Source: Pseudomonas alcaligenes (lineage in GTDB: Bacteria > Pseudomonadota > Gammaproteobacteria > Pseudomonadales > Pseudomonadaceae). From it: a stretch of 64,000 bases of DNA. The stretch's first letter is position 1. Each line of letters starts with the position of its first letter. Made by a program: the position numbers and the translations under genes. The notes under the pieces are model-generated. The model did no database searches and was not told the origin of the DNA. It worked only from the letters and a program-made list of their open reading frames with translations. This document shows, one piece after another, positions 58,824-64,000 of this stretch. The DNA lies in contig NZ_CP154874.1 in the NCBI RefSeq assembly GCF_041729615.1, positions 563,001-627,000 of the forward strand, read 5' to 3'.

Positions 58824-59110
58824 ATGGCCGCAGTGTTGACCGCGACGGGGTTGGCAAATGCGCCCGCTTGTGGCGGGAGCCTGAAGGCCAGGGTCGTGCG
58901 GCCCTGACTTGGAAGACTGACGCCCGCTGCCGGCGCCGCATCACGCCGCTTCCCTCCCGGAAGCGACAGCGGAGCACAGGCGCAATCCCACGGATTCGGG
59001 GGGCCGCAGCGGTGCTCCGTTCTTTCGGTGTAGCCCAGCCCCGAGGCAGCGCAAGCGCAGGCCCCGAATGCGGGATGCAGGACTCTAGTGACAGGGGGAT
59101 GACCGCTTCT

Positions 59111-59147
59111 TGCGAAAGACTCCGGAGTTTTTGCAAAAAACTCCGGA
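59111..59147. promoter_or_regulatory. 16-bp tandem repeat forming a palindrome upstream of putP
   Basis: TGCGAAAGACTCCGGA (59111-59126) and TGCAAAAAACTCCGGA (59132-59147) differ at two bases and are exactly 21 bp apart, two helical turns. TCCGGAGTTTTT-GCA-AAAAACTCCGGA (59121-59147) is also a perfect palindrome. The remaining gap (58798-59110) shows no gene. Confidence 0.65.
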
Positions 59148-59194
59148 AGCGGGAACTTTCCGCCGCGACCAGTGACGCCGCGGCAGCGCCAACC

Positions 59195-60250
59195 TCAGCG
59201 CAGCAGACTGTCGATGGAGCAGGCGTAGCCTTTCATCTTCGGTTGCCGCGTGGCGCTGAAGCGCCGGAAATCCAGACCGATCTCGGGGCGCTGCAGGCGA
59301 TTCAGCAGCCTGCGCGCCTCCTGACCATCGACCAGCCGCAGCAGATGCGCCATCTGCTCCAGACCACCGCGCTCGGCGAAATCCAGCCCACGCGAGTGAT
59401 CATGCAGCATCACCATGGCACAGCCACCGAGGATGAAGTGCCCGGTGGCCAACACGCTGAAGCTCTCGTCGACACGCGCCTGCAGGGCACGCGGGGAGTT
59501 GTTCAGGGCCGTGTAACGCAGCTGGCGCCCCTGTTCCTTGGCCGCGCGCATTACACCGAAGGCCATCTCGTCATTGGTCGACCAGACCAGCTCGACTTCC
59601 GGGTAGCGCGGCAGCAGCGCCTGTGCCTGTTCGTAGGCACGCTCCTCTTTCCACTCGCCGTACAGCAGCTGGCGCAGGCGCATCTGCGGGTGCTCGGCCA
59701 GCGCGCGGTGCAGGCCCTGTTCGCGCAGGGTGGCCGAGGGCGTGTTCTTCACCCCGGAGAACGCCACCAGGTCGGCACCACTCCTAGGTGCCAGGGCGAT
59801 CAGCGCCTTGGCCATCAGGTAGCCGGCTTCCTCGTCATTCGGCACCAGGCTGCCGATCCAGTTGGCGTACTTGCCACGAGGGCCGCCGGCCAGCGCCTGC
59901 TGCTCCGGTGTCAGGGTGCTGTGCAGGGCGAACAGGCGTACCCCGCTGTCCGCGAACAGGCGCAGCAGTTCGGGGCCGACATACTGCTCGTTGACGAATA
60001 CCAGGTAGTCGGGCTTGCGCGGACGCTGCAGTATCTGGTGGGCATGCCGCAGGATGTTGTTCGCATCGCGTTCGCCATACAGCACCTCCAGCTGCATGCC
60101 CAGATCGCCTGCAGCATCCTGCATATATTGGGAGTAGCTGACCCAGAAGCGCTCGTGAGAGAAACCGGGGTTGAGAAACAGCACGGAGGAAGCATGCGCC
60201 AGGCCGGAAAACAACGCCAAGGCGAGGATGCAGAGAACACGCGGGAACAC
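59195..60250 (-). CDS. Periplasmic sugar-binding-like (type 1 PBP) protein
   Basis: This protein (about 351 aa) has a signal peptide (VFPRVLCILALALFSGLAHASS) and a two-lobed periplasmic-binding fold: SVLFLNPGFSHERFWVSYSQYMQDAAGDLG, PDYLVFVNEQYVGPELLRLF and VELVWSTNDEMAFGVMRAAKEQG. It resembles RbsB-like proteins. No permease or ATPase gene is nearby, so it may serve a sensor or be an orphan. I start at GTG 60250 because the upstream ATG (60286) overlaps a TATAAT box. The frame further upstream is not coding. Confidence 0.75.
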   Translation of the reverse strand: MFPRVLCILALALFSGLAHASSVLFLNPGFSHERFWVSYSQYMQDAAGDLGMQLEVLYGERDANNILRHAHQILQRPRKPDYLVFVNEQYVGPELLRLFADSGVRLFALHSTLTPEQQALAGGPRGKYANWIGSLVPNDEEAGYLMAKALIALAPRSGADLVAFSGVKNTPSATLREQGLHRALAEHPQMRLRQLLYGEWKEERAYEQAQALLPRYPEVELVWSTNDEMAFGVMRAAKEQGRQLRYTALNNSPRALQARVDESFSVLATGHFILGGCAMVMLHDHSRGLDFAERGGLEQMAHLLRLVDGQEARRLLNRLQRPEIGLDFRRFSATRQPKMKGYACSIDSLLR

Positions 60251-60284
60251 GATGATGAATCCGAATTCAGTAAAGGCGCGGCGC

Positions 60285-60290
60285 ATTATA
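60285..60290 (-). promoter_or_regulatory. -10 element of the periplasmic binding protein gene
   Basis: TATAAT on the minus strand covers the first in-frame ATG (60286), so transcription would start near 60278 and translation must begin downstream, at GTG 60250. No clear -35 is seen. Confidence 0.55.
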
Positions 60291-60387
60291 CAGAGGATGG
60301 CCTGGCACACTGCCATCAACCGATGCCTTTGAGGATTAAAAGCCAGCGCCGGTCACTCGCCGCTGGCTCGCAGCAACCCCGAACGCC

Positions 60388-60501
60388 CTACTGCTGACTG
60401 ACCCAGAACACCGCCGTGCTCACGGCAATCAGGATCAGGGCGAAGATCGCCCAGGCGTCGACGACGCTGTCCTTGTCATCCGAACTGGAATGCTCACTCA
60501 T
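60388..60501 (-). CDS. 37-aa single-span membrane peptide
   Basis: The short frame MSEHSSSDDKDSVVDAWAIF... has an acidic N-terminus and one hydrophobic segment (residues 17-34, AIFALILIAVSTAVFWV). It is preceded by GGGGG at 5-7 nt (AAAGGGGGCAGC before ATG) and is GC-rich at third positions, which supports coding. It is too short for routine ORF calling. It lies alone between the binding-protein gene and the cysI promoter. I do not recognise a family; small membrane proteins of this type often modulate transporters or sensors. Confidence 0.72.
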   Translation of the reverse strand: MSEHSSSDDKDSVVDAWAIFALILIAVSTAVFWVSQQ

Positions 60502-60583
60502 GCTGCCCCCTTTGTTGTGGTTATGGGTGGTTCGCCAAGGTAGTTAAGACCAGAGCGTCCCCCGTCACAAGCGGCGAGCCTTT

Positions 60584-60623
60584 ATCACTTTTAGTGAAGT
60601 GCATATATATAAACATCACTTTT
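60584..60623 (+). promoter_or_regulatory. Direct-repeat, AT-rich control region of cysI (probable CysB target)
   Basis: ATCACTTTT occurs at 60584-60592 and 60615-60623, 31 bp apart (three helical turns), flanked by CATATATATAAAC and CACATATTAATG. CysB sites of cys promoters are long, AT-rich and poorly conserved; this is the only such region before cysI (start 60736). Confidence 0.6.
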
Positions 60624-60735
60624 GCACATATTAATGAACTGCTATCTTCGCCCAGCTCCACCAGAGAGCGCGTTGCCGTGCGCCAAACATGCCTTTCCAG
60701 CCTGACTAAGCAGTAGCCTGAACCACAGGACGAAT

Positions 60736-62377
<1,642 letters not shown>

Positions 62378-62394
<17 letters not shown>

Positions 62395-62875
62395 GAACGG
62401 CCAGGTGCTAGACGAGACCTGGCACCTGCTGCCGGCGGACGCCACCCTCGACAGCATCAGCAACAGCGACGACCTGATCGTGCCGCTGGCCCTGTGGCGC
62501 GAGCATGCGCATGCCCTGAAGGCCCGCGACGGCGGCCTGGGCGTGTGGCTGGAAGCCGGCGAGGAGATCGAGGAGATCGCCGACCAGCTGGACAACTTCC
62601 AGGTGATCGCCCTGAACTTCCCCGCCTTCACCGACGGCCGCCACTGCTCGACCGCCTACCTGCTGCGCAACCGCTACGGCTACAAGGGCGAGGTGCGCGC
62701 CATCGGCGACGTACTGCGCGACCAGCTGTTCTCCTACAAGCGGGTCGGCTTCGACGCCTTCGCCCTGCGTGCGGACAAGGACCCCTACGACGCGCTCAAG
62801 GCCTTCGAAGAGTTCTCCGAGGTCTACCAGGCCTCCACCGATCAGCCGCTGCCGCTGTTCCGCCGCCGCGCCTGA
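62378..62875 (+). CDS. DUF934 protein, CysI partner
   Basis: This 165-aa soluble protein always accompanies CysI in pseudomonads and is often annotated 'oxidoreductase probably involved in sulfite reduction'. The conserved segment is NFPAFTDGRHCSTAYLLRNRYGYKGEVRAIGDVLRDQLFSYKRVGFDAF (about residues 80-130), including a single cysteine (GRHCS). No known cofactor motif is seen. It may be an electron-transfer or assembly partner of sulfite reductase; that is inference from context. A strong terminator follows. Confidence 0.88.
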
Positions 62876-62892
62876 TGGTTCGGCCGCATGAG

Positions 62893-62919
62893 AAAGCCCC
62901 GCACTGCGGGGCTTTTTCG
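62893..62919 (+). terminator. Intrinsic terminator after cysI-DUF934
   Basis: A 10-bp stem (AAAGCCCCGC with GCGGGGCTTT) has a 3-nt loop, followed by TTCG. Confidence 0.9.
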
Positions 62920-62929
62920 TTTGTGGACA

Positions 62930-62986
62930 TAGCCCGGATATAACCCGGGAGCGGAGTCGCCTGCCTCCCGGATTACATCCGGGCTA
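62930..62986. repeat. 57-bp palindromic repeat, copy 2
   Basis: It has the same outer arms (TAGCCCGGAT and ATCCGGGCTA) and total length as the element at 31934-31990, with about 10 base differences, several of them in the arms. It lies between the cysI terminator and the TetR gene. Confidence 0.85.
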
Positions 62987-62995
62987 CATGTGCGG

Positions 62996-63580
62996 CTACT
63001 GTGGCGCCCGCACCGAGTCCCAGGCCACCTGCGCCAGCAGCTCGCGGCAGTCGGCCAGCTGGGTCTGGGTCCGCCCGGCCAGCCAGTTGCGCGCGAAGTC
63101 ATGGGCCGGACCGATGATCACCGAGGCGAAGCAGTCGGCCGGCATGACCTTGAACAGGCCCTGCGCGCGATAGCCGGCCAAGGCCTCGAAGATGCGCTGG
63201 AAGTGCACGCGGTTGGCTTCGCGCAGCTCCTCGCCCAGCTCGCTGGCCTCGACCCGGCCACGACTGTGCAAGATGAAGCGCGCCCAGTCCGGGTTGGCCG
63301 CCACCCAGTCGATATAGCTGGTCACCAGCAGCTTGACGCAGGCTTCGGCGCTGTCGGCCCTGGCAAAGCCGGCCTCCAGCAACGCCGCGTACTCGCCGGT
63401 GCCGGCCAGATAGAGCGCGCCGAGGATCCGCTCCTTGTTGCCGAAGTGGTGGTAGAGACTGCCGATACTGGCGCCGGAGCGGTCGCGGATCATCTCGATG
63501 GTGGTCGCGTCGACCCCGTATTCGGTGAAGCAGGCCAGGGCGGCCTGGAGGATTTCGTCCTTGCGGGAACGGCGGGCCAT
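62996..63580 (-). CDS. TetR-family regulator
   Basis: This 194-aa repressor has an N-terminal HTH (RSRKDEILQAALACFTEYGVDATTIEMIRDRSGASIGSLYHHFGNKERIL, residues about 4-53) followed by a helical ligand domain. It diverges from a hotdog-fold gene truncated at the window end. The palindrome at 63599-63624 in the shared gap is its likely operator. It is therefore probably the repressor of the adjacent thioesterase-like gene; the effector is unknown. Confidence 0.9.
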   Translation of the reverse strand: MARRSRKDEILQAALACFTEYGVDATTIEMIRDRSGASIGSLYHHFGNKERILGALYLAGTGEYAALLEAGFARADSAEACVKLLVTSYIDWVAANPDWARFILHSRGRVEASELGEELREANRVHFQRIFEALAGYRAQGLFKVMPADCFASVIIGPAHDFARNWLAGRTQTQLADCRELLAQVAWDSVRAPQ

Positions 63581-63598
63581 GGGGCCTCCGATAAGATT

Positions 63599-63624
63599 AG
63601 AATAATTTTCTAGAATTTAATTCT
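63599..63624. promoter_or_regulatory. Palindromic operator beside the TetR gene
   Basis: AGAAT-N4-TTCT-AGAA-N4-ATTCT is a perfect-arm 26-bp palindrome, 19 bp upstream of the TetR start and 62 bp upstream of the hotdog gene. It is followed by a TATACT -10-like element. Confidence 0.7.
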
Positions 63625-63685
63625 GATATTCGTATACTGCCTGGGCGCGCACTTCTCTTCAATGCCACTGTTTTCTGGAGCCCCC

Positions 63686-64000
63686 ATGAGTCAGATGATG
63701 CAGATGTACCAGCAGGTCGGTCCCGCCCAGTTCAGCACCATGATCGGCCAGGTCGCCCCCTACTTCGCCAGCATCGCCCCGCAGTTCGTCGAGCTGCGCC
63801 CGGGCTACGCCGAAGTGACCTTCCCCAAGCGCCGCGAGGTGCTCAACCACCTCGGCACCGTGCACGCCATCGCCCTGTGCAACGCCGCAGAGCTGGCCGC
63901 CGGCACCATGACCGACGCCTCCATCCCGGCCGGCTACCGCTGGATTCCGCGCGGCATGACGGTGGAATACCTGGCCAAGGCCAAGGGCGACGTGCGCGCC
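63686..64000 (+). CDS. Hotdog-fold protein (DUF4442-like), 3' end missing
   Basis: The frame is open to the window end, giving 105 residues (MSQMMQMYQQVGPAQFSTMIGQ...). The second half shows hotdog-fold features: FVELRPGYAEVTFPKRREVLNHLGTVHAIALCNAAELAAG, with the His-containing helix, then TVEYLAKAKGDV. It matches DUF4442-type thioesterase-like proteins. ATG 63686 follows TGGAG. It is divergent from the TetR repressor, with which it shares an operator. Confidence 0.8.
   Translation, partial: MSQMMQMYQQVGPAQFSTMIGQVAPYFASIAPQFVELRPGYAEVTFPKRREVLNHLGTVHAIALCNAAELAAGTMTDASIPAGYRWIPRGMTVEYLAKAKGDVRA

Noticed and set aside
57313..58839. 508-aa plus-strand frame opposite putP
   Set aside because: Shadow of putP with His/Gln/Asp-rich sequence typical of antisense high-GC frames.
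60284..60286. ATG start for the periplasmic binding protein
   Set aside because: It overlaps a TATAAT element on the same strand and gives a charged, signal-less N-terminus; GTG 60250 gives a normal signal peptide.

Overview
The window is an ordinary-looking stretch of a high-GC gammaproteobacterial chromosome, almost certainly a Pseudomonas. The strongest evidence is gene order: a SagS-type hybrid sensor kinase faces ospR, then gpx, msrB, alaA, a small conserved gene and htpX, an arrangement I know from P. aeruginosa. Further on, glnS, cysS, ppiB and lpxH sit together, and cysI is followed by a DUF934 gene. I see no tRNA, rRNA, CRISPR array, prophage or insertion sequence. The species cannot be fixed from the sequence alone.

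Region by region. 1-3.7 kb: a 5'-truncated PLP decarboxylase, alaC, a small lipoprotein and a 103-aa protein with a LexA-like site. 3.9-7.1 kb: a nitrate/nitrite ABC importer (nrtABC type) behind a sigma-54 promoter and a leader RNA with two ANTAR-type hairpins and an overlapping terminator. 7.1-17.4 kb: MAPEG protein, hydrolase, msrC, a DUF815 ATPase, then the sagS/ospR/gpx/msrB/alaA/htpX block dealing with surface signalling and oxidative stress, and a ygiD-like dioxygenase. 17.4-24.5 kb: small hypotheticals, a hydrolase-thioesterase pair, a 930-aa wHTH-ATPase-TPR regulator and a DEAD-box helicase with a long leader. 24.5-31.9 kb: a two-gene unit (AraC regulator plus spermidine-synthase-like protein) diverging from a tightly coupled five-gene operon (flavin monooxygenase, SBF transporter, SDR, TSUP transporter, amidohydrolase) that looks like an uncharacterised uptake and oxidation pathway. 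32-49 kb: type II DAHP synthase, a GlxA-type regulator, a LoiP-like protease, YcaQ, several LysR/Lrp regulators with neighbouring transporters, a GGDEF-EAL protein, an FKBP, an amidase, an rRNA methyltransferase and a flavoprotein. 49-57 kb: an RlmE-like methyltransferase, cysS, glnS, ppiB, lpxH, an SPFH-like coiled-coil protein and another methyltransferase. 57-64 kb: putP, a periplasmic binding protein, a 37-aa membrane peptide, cysI-DUF934 (assimilatory sulfite reduction) behind a repeat-containing AT-rich promoter, a TetR regulator and a truncated hotdog-fold gene.

The most informative non-coding signals are the ANTAR leader (3943-4074), the OspR-type operator (13192-13223), a 16-bp tandem repeat upstream of putP (59111-59147), a 57-bp palindromic repeat present twice (31934, 62930), a long imperfect inverted repeat between glnS and cysS, and clean palindromes beside five regulator or transporter genes.
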